Source: Sphingomonas cavernae (GTDB taxonomy: Bacteria; Pseudomonadota; Alphaproteobacteria; Sphingomonadales; Sphingomonadaceae). From it: a stretch of 64,000 nucleotides of DNA. The stretch is from NCBI RefSeq assembly GCF_003590775.1, contig NZ_QYUM01000004.1, positions 930,001-994,000 of the forward strand, in the 5' to 3' direction. The notes below the pieces were generated by a model. It was not told the DNA's origin and did no database searches. It worked only from the letters and a program-made list of their open reading frames with translations. The translations under genes were made by a program, and so were the position numbers. Shown here piece after piece: positions 1 through 8,201 of this stretch (position 1 is the stretch's first letter; every line of letters begins with the position of its first letter).

Positions 1-1
1 C

Positions 2-139
2 GTCGCGCTCGACACGCTCGAAGAGGTCCGTCGTCCGGCCTCCAGCGATCCCGTCTTTACCGATCTGTGGCGCGAGACGGGCGGCGAGGAGGAAATCCTT
101 GGCCGCGTCATCAAGCGCTGGCGCAGCCAGGGCCGGTAA
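2..139 (+). CDS. C-terminal fragment of an unidentified protein
   Basis: An open frame enters from the left edge and stops with TAA at 137-139. It encodes 45 residues ending in IKRWRSQGR. The fragment is charged and helical in composition (FTDLWRETGGEEEILGRV). It converges on purK with only 8 bp between the stop codons. I do not recognise the family, and too little is present to assign a function. That it is real coding sequence is inferred from the open frame and the tight convergent spacing. Confidence 0.5.
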   Translation, partial: VALDTLEEVRRPASSDPVFTDLWRETGGEEEILGRVIKRWRSQGR

Positions 140-147
140 GTTCCGCG

Positions 148-1218
148 TCAGAACTCGAGGCGCGTTATGTGGCCCATCTTGCGGCCCGGTCGCGCCTCGT
201 CCTTGCCGTAAAGGTGGAGGTGCGCGGTCGGGTCGGCGAGGATCACGTCCCAATTGTCCGCAGCCTCGCCGATCAGGTTGTCCATCGTCACGCGCCGGGC
301 CGCAAGGCCGGTGTCGCCCAATGGCAGGCCGCATACGGCGCGAATATGGTTCTCGAACTGCGAGGTGACCGCACCCTCGATCGTCCAGTGCCCGCTGTTG
401 TGAACGCGCGGCGCCATTTCATTGAACACGGGGCCTTCCGCGCTCGCGAAGAATTCGAGCGTCAGCACGCCGACATAGTCGAGCTTCTCGGCGACGCGCA
501 TGGCGAGCAGCCGCGCCTCTTGCGCCTGCCGCTCGACGATCCCGCCCGCTGGCACGACGCAGTGCGCGAGTATGCCGTGATCGTGGAGATTGTCGGCCGG
601 GTCCCAGCTCACCTCGCGCCCGTCGATGCCGCGCGCGACGATCACAGAGAATTCGCGTTCGAAGCGGACAAAGCCTTCAAGGATTGCGGGCCACCCGCCG
701 ATCGTCGCCCATGCCGCATCCGCGTCTGCGGCTGATTGCAGCCGCGCCTGCCCTTTGCCGTCATAGCCCAATCGCGCCGTCTTCAAAATCGCTGGGGTTC
801 CGACGCGCGCGATCGCAGCGTCCAGTTCCGCCCTGTCGGAGACGGGTGCCCAGGGCGCGGTGCGACCGCCGAGTTCGGTTACGAAGGCCTTTTCCGAAAG
901 TCGGTCCTGCGCGACCGCCAGCGCATCGGGCGAAGGCCGCACCGGCACCTTCTGCGTCAGCGCGCGGAGCGGCGCGACGGGGACATTCTCGAACTCATAG
1001 GTGACGACGTCGACACTGTCTGCAAAGCGCGATAGCGCGGCTTCGTCGTCATAAGCCGCCTGGGTGAAATGCGCTGCCACCTCGGCCGCGACAGAATCGC
1101 CGTCAGGGGCGTAGACATGGCAGCGATAACCGAGTTGCGCCGCCGCCACCGCAAGCATCCGGCCAAGCTGTCCGCCGCCGATAATTCCGATCGTCGATCC
1201 CGGCTTCAGCGCGCTCAT
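148..1218 (-). CDS. purK: N5-carboxyaminoimidazole ribonucleotide synthase
   Basis: PurK uses ATP and bicarbonate to carboxylate aminoimidazole ribonucleotide to N5-CAIR in de novo purine synthesis in the cytoplasm. The 356-aa protein has the family length. It opens with a glycine-rich nucleotide-binding segment ([13 protein letters not shown]), then the PurK hallmark YEFENVP near residue 75, followed by an ATP-grasp core and the metal-site region ending [13 protein letters not shown]. Its start overlaps the purE stop by 4 bp (ATGA), so purE-purK is a translationally coupled operon. Nothing is missing and the call is secure. Confidence 0.96.
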   Translation of the reverse strand: MSALKPGSTIGIIGGGQLGRMLAVAAAQLGYRCHVYAPDGDSVAAEVAAHFTQAAYDDEAALSRFADSVDVVTYEFENVPVAPLRALTQKVPVRPSPDALAVAQDRLSEKAFVTELGGRTAPWAPVSDRAELDAAIARVGTPAILKTARLGYDGKGQARLQSAADADAAWATIGGWPAILEGFVRFEREFSVIVARGIDGREVSWDPADNLHDHGILAHCVVPAGGIVERQAQEARLLAMRVAEKLDYVGVLTLEFFASAEGPVFNEMAPRVHNSGHWTIEGAVTSQFENHIRAVCGLPLGDTGLAARRVTMDNLIGEAADNWDVILADPTAHLHLYGKDEARPGRKMGHITRLEF

Positions 1219-1703
1219 TCGGGCTCCACCGCAACCGCATCGGTTTGGGCTGCGCGCCAGTCGTCGAGCCGCGCCGCCAGTCCTGCATCTTCATTGGCGA
1301 CGATGGCGGCGGCGAGCAGCGCCGCATTCACCGCACCCGCACGGCCTATGGCCAGTGTCCCAACCGGGATCCCCGCGGGCATCTGGACGATCGACAGCAG
1401 GCTGTCCATGCCGCTCAACGCCTTGGATTCCACGGGCACGCCGAGCACGGGAACGCGGGTCATTGCCGCGGTCATGCCGGGCAGATGGGCCGCGCCGCCG
1501 GCGCCCGCGATGATCGCCTTGAGCCCGCGGCCTGCGGCGGACTTTGCATAGTCGTAAAGACGGTCTGGCGTGCGGTGCGCTGAAACGACGCGGGTCTCAT
1601 GCGCCACGCCAAGCGTCGCCAGCGTTTCGGCGGCATGACGCATCGTCTCCCAATCGGAGCGGCTGCCCATGATGATGCCGACAATCGGAGACGCTTCGCC
1701 CAT
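1215..1703 (-). CDS. purE: N5-carboxyaminoimidazole ribonucleotide mutase
   Basis: PurE converts N5-CAIR to 4-carboxyaminoimidazole ribonucleotide, the step after PurK. I chose the ATG at 1703 ([18 protein letters not shown]), giving 162 aa, the normal class I PurE length. The longer open frame to 1793 adds 30 residues with no family character. Diagnostic motifs are GSRSDW near the N terminus, the catalytic-histidine segment [13 protein letters not shown] and the glycine-rich loop [11 protein letters not shown]. It is the first gene of the purE-purK pair and is divergent from the GGDEF gene, with about 180 bp between the starts. Confidence 0.96.
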   Translation of the reverse strand: MGEASPIVGIIMGSRSDWETMRHAAETLATLGVAHETRVVSAHRTPDRLYDYAKSAAGRGLKAIIAGAGGAAHLPGMTAAMTRVPVLGVPVESKALSGMDSLLSIVQMPAGIPVGTLAIGRAGAVNAALLAAAIVANEDAGLAARLDDWRAAQTDAVAVEPE

Positions 1704-1882
1704 ATTTTCATTCGCCTTGCTCAAAACCCGCGAAGCAAAGCGCCTTAGTAGAGAGCGACGAAAGGCGCAATCCGATGCGGCGCTTCGGCACATTTCACCT
1801 TAATTTTCTTTTAATTTGGCGCGCGCGATAATATGGCGGCAATATCAACCGGGTCGCATGGGGAAATCCGGAGGAGCTGAAT

Positions 1883-2479
1883 ATGGCGGAGTCGGTCTCG
1901 CTGAATTCGCGTGCGCGGGAAACGCACGAGGATGTAGGCGCGCTGCGCGACGAGAACGAGATTCTGAGGACGACGCTTGCAGACATGCGCGCGCGCGTCG
2001 AGGAACTCGAAAGACTGGCGGACAGCGACACACTGACGCCGCTTCCGAACCGGCGCTTTTTCGTGCGCGCGCTCAGCCGCGTGCTGGCCCATGTCGCGCG
2101 CCATGGCACCCCCGCGGTCGCGATGTTCGTCGATCTCGACGGACTGAAGGCGATCAACGATCGCCACGGTCACGGTGCTGGCGATGCCGCGCTCATTCAT
2201 GTCGCGAACCTCCTGCGCGAGCACATCCGCGTAACCGACGTCGTTGCGCGGATCGGAGGCGACGAGTTCGGCCTGCTGCTGGATCAGCTCGATGAAGGCG
2301 ATGCCGAGCGCAAGGCGCGCTCGCTCGAACAGCTCATCGAGGAAAATCCTCTCGAACTGAAGGGCAGCAAATTGCCCCTCGCGGTCTCCATCGGGTCGAC
2401 GATGCTGCTCGCCGACGACAGCACCGAAAGCGCGCTCGCACGCGCCGACGCGCGCATGTACGGCACCAAGCGCAGCTAG
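1883..2479 (+). CDS. GGDEF-domain diguanylate cyclase
   Basis: A 198-aa soluble protein expected to make cyclic di-GMP from GTP. Residues 15-48 form a short coiled coil (EVGALRDENEIL-like heptads) that probably dimerises it. The GGDEF domain fills the rest. The catalytic signature GGDEF is at residues 125-129, and an RxxD inhibitory site (RVTD, 116-119) lies five residues upstream. Both active and product-inhibition sites are therefore intact. There is no membrane segment or classical sensor domain. The start is supported by GGAGGAG (1870-1876) placed six bases before the ATG. Confidence 0.92.
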   Translation: MAESVSLNSRARETHEDVGALRDENEILRTTLADMRARVEELERLADSDTLTPLPNRRFFVRALSRVLAHVARHGTPAVAMFVDLDGLKAINDRHGHGAGDAALIHVANLLREHIRVTDVVARIGGDEFGLLLDQLDEGDAERKARSLEQLIEENPLELKGSKLPLAVSIGSTMLLADDSTESALARADARMYGTKRS

Positions 2480-2523
2480 AGCATTCTGTAGTCAGGTGGA
2501 ATCACCTGACGACTCGGAGAATG
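2480..2523 (+). terminator. Palindromic element after the GGDEF gene
   Basis: Directly after the stop codon lies a nested inverted repeat. The outer arms are GCATTCT and AGAATGC and the inner arms are GTCAGGT and ACCTGAC around GGAATC. It has no long T run, so it may be a transcript-end hairpin or a small member of the palindromic repeats that are frequent in this genome. Confidence 0.5.
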
Positions 2524-2592
2524 CGAAAAACAAAGGAAGAACTCCGGCAGGCGTCATTCCCGGATTACGGGAATGACGGTGCAAAATCCGGA

Positions 2593-3279
2593 TCAGCGCT
2601 CGGACAGATAATAACGGTCGGTAGCCACCAGAGCATCGTCGAGCTCATAAACGATCGGCTGGCCGGTCGGAATCTCGAGCCCGGTAATCTCGTCATCGGG
2701 AATGTTCGACAGGTGCTTGACCAGCGCCCGCAGCGAGTTGCCGTGCGCCGAAATCAGCACGCGCCGGCCCGCCTTGAGTTCGGGTGCGATTCGCGCATCC
2801 CAATAAGGCAGCACGCGTGCGATTGTGTCCTTCAGGCTTTCGGTATCGGGCACGGCAATCCCCGCATAGCGACGATCGGTCGAAAGGTCCCAGGCGCTGC
2901 CCGGTTCGAGCGGCGGCGGCGGGACGTCGAAGCTGCGGCGCCAGACATGCACCTGATCGGCGCCATGCTTTGCGGCTGTCTCGGCCTTGTCCAGCCCGGT
3001 CAACCCGCCATAGTGGCGCTCATTCAGCCGCCAGTCCTTCTCGACGGGGAGCCATAGCCGCCCCATTTCCTCGAGCGCCAGGTGGAGCGTCTTGATCGCG
3101 CGCGTCTGTACCGAGGTGAAGCACTGATCGAAATCGAGCCCCTTCTCCAGCATCAGCCGGCCCGCCGCACGCGCTTCCTCCGCACCCTTCTCGGTCACGT
3201 CGACGTCCCACCAGCCGGTGAAGCGGTTTTCGAGGTTCCACGCGGACTGACCGTGACGAATGAGGACGAGTTGGGGCAT
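2593..3279 (-). CDS. gpmA: 2,3-bisphosphoglycerate-dependent phosphoglycerate mutase
   Basis: GpmA interconverts 3- and 2-phosphoglycerate in glycolysis and gluconeogenesis. I chose the ATG at 3279 ([15 protein letters not shown]), giving 228 aa, the family length. The open frame runs 72 codons further upstream without conserved sequence. The phosphohistidine motif RHG is at residues 8-10. [11 protein letters not shown] and the second histidine loop [14 protein letters not shown] are also present. It is divergent from the dienelactone hydrolase gene, with about 70 bp between the starts. Confidence 0.95.
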   Translation of the reverse strand: MPQLVLIRHGQSAWNLENRFTGWWDVDVTEKGAEEARAAGRLMLEKGLDFDQCFTSVQTRAIKTLHLALEEMGRLWLPVEKDWRLNERHYGGLTGLDKAETAAKHGADQVHVWRRSFDVPPPPLEPGSAWDLSTDRRYAGIAVPDTESLKDTIARVLPYWDARIAPELKAGRRVLISAHGNSLRALVKHLSNIPDDEITGLEIPTGQPIVYELDDALVATDRYYLSER

Positions 3280-3352
3280 GAATGTCTCCGGGTTGATTCC
3301 GCGGCTTCTTAAAGCCGGGACGGAAAAAGTCACCCCGGGACAGGAGGCAGGC

Positions 3353-4072
3353 ATGGCGATCACGCGGCAAACGATGGTGTATGAAGGGCCCGGCGGCACC
3401 TTCGAAAGCGTGGTCGCCCGGGATGACGCGGCAACGACGCCCCGGCCCGGCGTCCTCATATTTCCCAATGTGCTGGGGCAGAAGGAATTCGACAACCAGC
3501 GCGCCGAAATGCTGGCCTCGCTCGGCTATATCGCCCTCGCGGCCGACCTCTATGGGCAGGGAAAACGCGCCACGCGCGAAGATGCCAATCCGGCGGAGCA
3601 CATGAACGCCTTGCTCGCTGATCATGAGCTTCTGCGCGACCGGCTTCTGCATGCGCATGCGACGCTCAAGGCGCTGCCCGGTGTCGACGCCACGCGCACC
3701 GGCGCCATCGGCTTCTGCTTCGGCGGGCGCTGCTGCCTCGATCTGGCGCGCGCGGGCGCTGATGTCGCGGGCGTCGCCAGCTTTCATGGCATCTACAAGC
3801 GGCCGCCCTGGGCCAATGCGACGATCACCGCGAAGGTTCTGGTCCTGCATGGCTGGGACGATCCGCTCGCCCCGCCCGAGGATGTCGTCGCTCTCGCTGC
3901 CGAACTGACCGAAGCGGGGGCGGACTGGCAACTTCACGCGCACGGGCATACCGGTCACGCCTTTACCGACCCAAGCGTTCACATGCGTGAGCGCGGGCTG
4001 TTCCATCAACCCGATGCCGATCGCCGGTCATGGCAGGCGATGCAGAATTTCTTCGCCGAGATATTCGGCTAG
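3353..4072 (+). CDS. Dienelactone hydrolase family protein
   Basis: A 239-aa alpha/beta hydrolase of the dienelactone hydrolase family, cytoplasmic and probably acting on small esters or lactones. The cysteine nucleophile lies in GFCFGGRC, the acid in HGWDDPLAP and the histidine in GHTGHAF, so the Cys-Asp-His triad is complete. The start at 3353 ([13 protein letters not shown]) has a strong AGGAGG at 3342-3347. The open frame from 3260 overlaps the gpmA start and is not credible. The substrate cannot be read from the sequence. Confidence 0.9.
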   Translation: MAITRQTMVYEGPGGTFESVVARDDAATTPRPGVLIFPNVLGQKEFDNQRAEMLASLGYIALAADLYGQGKRATREDANPAEHMNALLADHELLRDRLLHAHATLKALPGVDATRTGAIGFCFGGRCCLDLARAGADVAGVASFHGIYKRPPWANATITAKVLVLHGWDDPLAPPEDVVALAAELTEAGADWQLHAHGHTGHAFTDPSVHMRERGLFHQPDADRRSWQAMQNFFAEIFG

Positions 4073-4074
4073 AC

Positions 4075-4108
4075 CTTAGAACAGAGCCTGATTCAGGCTC
4101 CAACGCTG
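4075..4108. repeat. Short palindrome, GAGCCTGATTCAGGCTC type
   Basis: The sequence AGAGCCTGATTCAGGCTCC is a near-perfect inverted repeat. It shares its arms with the longer bipartite elements at 7124-7248, 14928-15050 and 45905-45964, so it looks like a minimal copy of that family. No gene is seen between here and 4272. Confidence 0.55.
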
Positions 4109-4271
4109 AAAGCCCTGGTTGGGTGGGTGCAAGCGAAGCGAGCCCATATTTCCTTTGAGTGTTGGAAACCTGGCCAGGCATCCTCGCCCTGTTGCCTCAC
4201 GGCAACCACACCCACCCGTGCAGATCCGGGCACGCCCGCTCCACACCCCTCCCCGGGGGGAAGTTCGCAGT

Positions 4272-5390
4272 TCAGATCTCCTCGATCATATCCGCCAGAT
4301 TGTCGAGGCAATCTTTCGCGAGCTTCTTGCTTCGCGCGGGTGACCAGCCGAATTCCGCGTCGGGCGCGTCGGCATTATCCTTGAAAGGCATTTCCAGCGT
4401 CATCGACACGGCGCCGAATCGTTCGGCAAGTTGCGGCGTCGACATTGACAGATTGGCGCGACCTTCGCCCGCGACGACATAGCCCAGCCGTGTCTGGAAG
4501 TCGGCCGTGCGTGCCGCAAGCGTGTCGCGGAACTTCGTGTAGAGCCCGCCCTGCTTCTCGTTCCATGAGGGAATTCCCTCGAACCCGGCGAGGAACGCCG
4601 CGGGGATCGCCTCGTCGCCATGCACGTCCATCGCGAAATCCACGCCCGTTTCGTCCATCGCCTTGAGGACGTGGAGCACCTCGGGACTCTTGTCTTCGCT
4701 CGGCGCGTGCCATTCGCGGTTGAGGTTGATGCCCACCGCATTGGTCCGCAGATGCCCGCGCGCCGAGCCGTCGGGATTCATATTGGGCACGATATGAATC
4801 GTTGCCTTGCTCCGCAGCAGTTGCGCGATCGCGTCCTCGGGATCGGTCAGCTTCTCGAGCGCGCCCTCAATCCACCATTCGGCCATCGTCTCGCCGGGGT
4901 GCTGACGCGCATAAAGCCAGACCTGCTTGGGCCCATCGCCCATGGTCAGCCGCTCGATCGGACGGCCGTCGAGTGACTTGCCGAGCAGTTTGCGCGAAAC
5001 GCCGGGCTTCACTGCATAGGTTTCGATCAGCCTCGCGTGACGTTCGCTCGAATAGGGCGCGAAATAGGCGAGTTCGACGACGTCACCCTTGGGCTCGGGA
5101 TGGATGCTGAGCACGCCATCGGCATAGTGCGTTTCCACCTGCCGCCAGTTCTCGCCATCCTCGCTCGCTCGCGCCGAATAATCGGGCCAGCCGCCCGGAT
5201 AGGCCGAGCCGGCGCAGTTGGTGATGCGCAGCGTCAGCCTGCGCCCCGCCGCACCGGCGACGCGGAAATAGAACCACTGGTAGAAATCGGACATGTGATC
5301 GTGGCGGATGGCCAGATCGGCCGTGTCCCCCTCAATCCCAAGAACCTCGATATTTCCGCCGTCGAAATCGCTCGTGATGCTTATCGTCAT
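4272..5390 (-). CDS. M14-family zinc carboxypeptidase, cytosolic type
   Basis: A 372-aa protein with no signal peptide. The N-terminal third is the beta-sandwich typical of cytosolic-carboxypeptidase-like M14 proteins (HMSDFYQWFYFRV). The peptidase domain then starts near residue 125. Zinc ligands are visible in RQHPGETMAEWW (His and Glu) and in the later MDVHGDE histidine. NPDGSARGHLRTN and GINLNREW match substrate-binding segments of the family. It is expected to remove C-terminal residues from peptides; the substrate is unknown. Its start overlaps the stop of the upstream lipoprotein gene by 4 bp (ATGA). Confidence 0.9.
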   Translation of the reverse strand: MTISITSDFDGGNIEVLGIEGDTADLAIRHDHMSDFYQWFYFRVAGAAGRRLTLRITNCAGSAYPGGWPDYSARASEDGENWRQVETHYADGVLSIHPEPKGDVVELAYFAPYSSERHARLIETYAVKPGVSRKLLGKSLDGRPIERLTMGDGPKQVWLYARQHPGETMAEWWIEGALEKLTDPEDAIAQLLRSKATIHIVPNMNPDGSARGHLRTNAVGINLNREWHAPSEDKSPEVLHVLKAMDETGVDFAMDVHGDEAIPAAFLAGFEGIPSWNEKQGGLYTKFRDTLAARTADFQTRLGYVVAGEGRANLSMSTPQLAERFGAVSMTLEMPFKDNADAPDAEFGWSPARSKKLAKDCLDNLADMIEEI

Positions 5391-5983
5391 GGCACGCTGA
5401 TAGTTTCACCCGAGCGCCCGGGGAAGTCCTTGAACAGCGCGGCGGCCAATTTTCCCGCGGCGATGCCCGGCTGTGCCGCCGGCGCATTTTCCTTGGCCTC
5501 GGTCTGCGCGCGCCCCTCCCAGATCACATCGCCCGCAGCGCGGCGCTTGATCTGGACGTGAAGCTCGTACACGACGACATCCTTGGGCTTGCCCCCGAAG
5601 GAAAAGCCGACGCCTACGCCGACACCCCCGCCATAGCTGCCCGTGCCGCCGCCGACGCCTACCGAGACGGGCGAGCGCTGCGCAAGCGCCTGACGCGTGT
5701 CGCGCATCACACCCACCGTCGCGATATAATCTGACGCGCCGATTGCGGCGGGAGTGAAGCCAAGCCGCTGCAGTTCTGCGTTGACCGCATTGGTGTAGTT
5801 CGTGAATTCAAGGCTCTTCACCCCGGGGGCGGAGGTGTCGATCGCGATCGTGCCCGGCGTGATCTGCTGGTTCAGGTGAAAGCGTGTCACCTCCACCGGC
5901 GGCACGCTCGCAGCACAGCCCGCCAGCGCAAACGCCGACCCGATGAGCAATGGCTTCAAAAGCTGCTCCGCGACCTTCATCAT
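5387..5983 (-). CDS. DUF4136-type lipoprotein
   Basis: A 198-aa predicted lipoprotein. The signal peptide ends in a lipobox (FALAGC, lipidated Cys near residue 23). The mature part carries a DUF4136-like fold ending VVYELHVQIKRRAAGDVIWEGRAQTEA, which in this family precedes the C-terminal helix. A glycine-rich segment (GVGGGTGSYGGGVGVGVGF) sits in the middle. It is co-transcribed and translationally coupled with the M14 peptidase and divergent from galE. The molecular role is unknown. Confidence 0.8.
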   Translation of the reverse strand: MMKVAEQLLKPLLIGSAFALAGCAASVPPVEVTRFHLNQQITPGTIAIDTSAPGVKSLEFTNYTNAVNAELQRLGFTPAAIGASDYIATVGVMRDTRQALAQRSPVSVGVGGGTGSYGGGVGVGVGFSFGGKPKDVVVYELHVQIKRRAAGDVIWEGRAQTEAKENAPAAQPGIAAGKLAAALFKDFPGRSGETISVP

Positions 5984-6123
5984 CTCTTTTCTCCAGCCAT
6001 CCCGCGTAGATAACGCCTGATCGGCGATTTCTGCCTCAAAAAAGCTTTCTGTACCATTGCCATCTCGCCAGCCGCGCAGGCTCGGCTATAGCGCGGCCAG
6101 CAACGGAATATCGGGAGCATCGG

Positions 6124-7125
6124 ATGAGCGACAAATTCCCCGTGCTGGTGACCGGCGGCGCGGGCTATATCGGCAGCCATGCGGTGCTGGCGCTGCTCGA
6201 CGCGGGCTGGCCCGTGGTCGTCATCGACAATCTCTCCACCGGGTTTGGCTGGGCGGTGGACGAACGCGCCGCGCTCGTCGAAGGCGACATCGAGGATCAG
6301 GCGCTCGTCGGGCGGCTGATCGCGGAGCACGGCATCGGCGCGATCATGCACTTTGCAGGATCGATCATCGTTCCCGAATCGGTCGAGAATCCGCTCAAAT
6401 ATTATCACAACAACACGGTGAAGAGCCGTGCGCTGATGGCAGCCGCGGTGAACGGCGGGGTGAAGCACTTCATCTTCTCCTCGACCGCCGCGACCTATGG
6501 CATCCCCGAGGAGAGCCCGGTCCGCGAGGATCTGCCGACGCGCCCGATCAACCCTTACGGAATGTCCAAGCTGATGACCGAGGCGATGCTCGCCGACGTG
6601 GCGAAGGCGCATCCGATGAACTTCTGCGCGCTGCGCTATTTCAACGTCGCGGGTGCCGACCCGCAGGGCCGTTCGGGCCAGTCGACCGCGGGCGCAACGC
6701 ACCTGATCAAGGTCGCGGTCGAGGCGGCGCTCGGCAAGCGAGGCCATGTCTCGGTTTTCGGCACCGACTATGACACACCGGACGGCACGGGGGTGCGCGA
6801 CTATATCCATGTCAGCGACCTTGCCGCGGCGCACGTCCACGCGCTCGATGCGCTCATCGCGGCCCCGGAAAGCAGCCACATCCTCAACTGCGGCTATGGC
6901 CGGGGATTTTCGGTGCTCGAGGTGCTCAACGCGGTCGACCGCGTGACCAACATGACGATCGAGCGCCGGCTCGAGGACCGCCGCGCGGGCGACCCCGACA
7001 GCCTGATCTCGGACAATCGCGCAATCCTTGCGCGCCTGCCGTGGCGCCCCCAGCATGACGATCTCGAAAAGATCGTGACGCACGCGCTCGCATGGGAACG
7101 CAAATTGAGCGAGATTCGCGGCTAG
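6124..7125 (+). CDS. galE: UDP-glucose 4-epimerase
   Basis: GalE interconverts UDP-glucose and UDP-galactose using tightly bound NAD, supplying galactose for surface polysaccharide or for the Leloir pathway. The 333-aa protein has the normal length. The Rossmann motif GGAGYIGSH is at residues 11-19, and the short-chain dehydrogenase pair YGMSK near residue 147 supplies the catalytic Tyr and Lys after STAATYG. LRYFNVAGADPQGRSGQ and the RRAGDPDSL segment near the C terminus are family hallmarks. No other galactose genes are adjacent. Confidence 0.95.
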   Translation: MSDKFPVLVTGGAGYIGSHAVLALLDAGWPVVVIDNLSTGFGWAVDERAALVEGDIEDQALVGRLIAEHGIGAIMHFAGSIIVPESVENPLKYYHNNTVKSRALMAAAVNGGVKHFIFSSTAATYGIPEESPVREDLPTRPINPYGMSKLMTEAMLADVAKAHPMNFCALRYFNVAGADPQGRSGQSTAGATHLIKVAVEAALGKRGHVSVFGTDYDTPDGTGVRDYIHVSDLAAAHVHALDALIAAPESSHILNCGYGRGFSVLEVLNAVDRVTNMTIERRLEDRRAGDPDSLISDNRAILARLPWRPQHDDLEKIVTHALAWERKLSEIRG

Positions 7126-7248
7126 AGCCTGATCGTTTGAGGTGGAAGCGCTGTGCGCTTCCACCGAAAGCGTGAATCAGGCTCTGTTCAAATGGTTGAG
7201 ACCTTGATTCACGTTTCAGGCTGAATAAGCCTGAAACGATCAAGGTCT
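7124..7248. repeat. Bipartite palindromic element, copy A
   Basis: Two adjacent hairpins follow galE. The first (7124-7189) has outer arms GAGCCTGAT / ATCAGGCTC around an inner GGTGGAAGCG / CGCTTCCACC stem. The second (7199-7248) has arms AGACCTTGAT / ATCAAGGTCT around TTTCAGGC / GCCTGAAA. The same two-part arrangement recurs at 14928-15050, and the first half recurs inverted at 45905-45964. It resembles REP/BIME elements and may also terminate galE transcription. Confidence 0.8.
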
Positions 7249-7328
7249 GGGCTTGACTCGGGCGCGCCCCGGCCATAGGGCGACGCCTCATTTTTCGTAC
7301 AACACAGAAATTCTGGAAGCGTTTCGAC

Positions 7329-7454
7329 ATGAAGATCCGCAATTCGCTGAAGTCGCTCAAAGACCGTCACCGGGACAATCGCGTGATCCGTCGTCGCGGC
7401 CGTACCTACGTCATCAACAAGACCAACCGCCGCTTCAAAGCCCGTCAGGGCTGA
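7329..7454 (+). CDS. rpmJ: 50S ribosomal protein bL36, zinc-less form
   Basis: A 41-aa basic protein reading [18 protein letters not shown] and ending [12 protein letters not shown]. This is ribosomal protein bL36 of the large subunit. It has no cysteine, so it is the C-minus form that lacks the usual zinc ribbon. It is too short for most ORF filters. The HAD hydrolase gene starts 6 bp downstream, so the two are probably co-transcribed. The only bL36 seen in the window is this one; whether a zinc-binding paralogue exists elsewhere is unknown. Confidence 0.95.
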   Translation: MKIRNSLKSLKDRHRDNRVIRRRGRTYVINKTNRRFKARQG

Positions 7455-7460
7455 TTCGAG

Positions 7461-8069
7461 ATGGCGGTCGAGGCCGTCGTCTTCGACGTCGGCAACGTCC
7501 TCTACCGTTGGGAGCCCCGCTCCCTTTACGAGCGCCTGATCCCCGATGGTCAGGCGCTTGACGCGTTCATGGACGAAGTGGTCACGATGGAGTGGCACCT
7601 CCAGCACGATGCGGGCCGTCCCTTTGCGGAGACGAGCGCCGAACTGATCGCGGAGCACCCGCAGCACCGCGACCTGATTCTCGCCTGGGGCGACAGGTTC
7701 GGCGAAAGCATTCTCGGCATGGTCGAAGGCATGCAGTCCGTCGTCGAGGCGCTCGATGCCCGGCGCGTACCGCTGTTCGCGATCACCAACTTTTCGGGCG
7801 AATTCTGGAAGCCCTTCCGCGTGGCCGAAGCGCATATCTTCGACCGTTTTCGCGACATCGTCGTTTCGGGCGATGAGAAGCTGGTGAAACCCGATCCCGC
7901 GATCTACGATCTCGCGATCGCACGCTTCGGCATCGCGCCCGAGTCAGCAATCTTCGTCGACGACCGCGAGGACAATGTCGAAGCCGCGCGCAACGCCGGC
8001 ATGACCGGCCACCATTTCGCGAATGCGGAAACGCTGAAAGCCGAACTGACCCGGCTCGGACTTCTCTGA
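7461..8069 (+). CDS. HAD-family hydrolase
   Basis: A 202-aa HAD-superfamily subfamily IA protein of the haloacid-dehalogenase/YihX type. Motif I is VVFDVGNVLYRW near residue 8, motif II is the AITNFSG segment, motif III is the lysine of EKLVKPDPAIY and motif IV is IFVDDREDNVEAA. It probably dephosphorylates small phosphorylated metabolites. The expected third residue of DxD is replaced by Gly (DVGN), as in YihX-like members, so the exact mechanism should not be assumed. It follows rpmJ closely. Confidence 0.88.
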   Translation: MAVEAVVFDVGNVLYRWEPRSLYERLIPDGQALDAFMDEVVTMEWHLQHDAGRPFAETSAELIAEHPQHRDLILAWGDRFGESILGMVEGMQSVVEALDARRVPLFAITNFSGEFWKPFRVAEAHIFDRFRDIVVSGDEKLVKPDPAIYDLAIARFGIAPESAIFVDDREDNVEAARNAGMTGHHFANAETLKAELTRLGLL

Positions 8070-8201
8070 CCCCGAAACCACGCGGGCGACAGCGCCTCGC
8101 TGCCCCCCGCGGCACGACGCATATCATTGACAGAAAGCACAAGCTTCAGAGATATTTTTCCCGGCGTTCTATCGTGTCTGTTCTGAAGCGGAGCACGGCA
8201 G

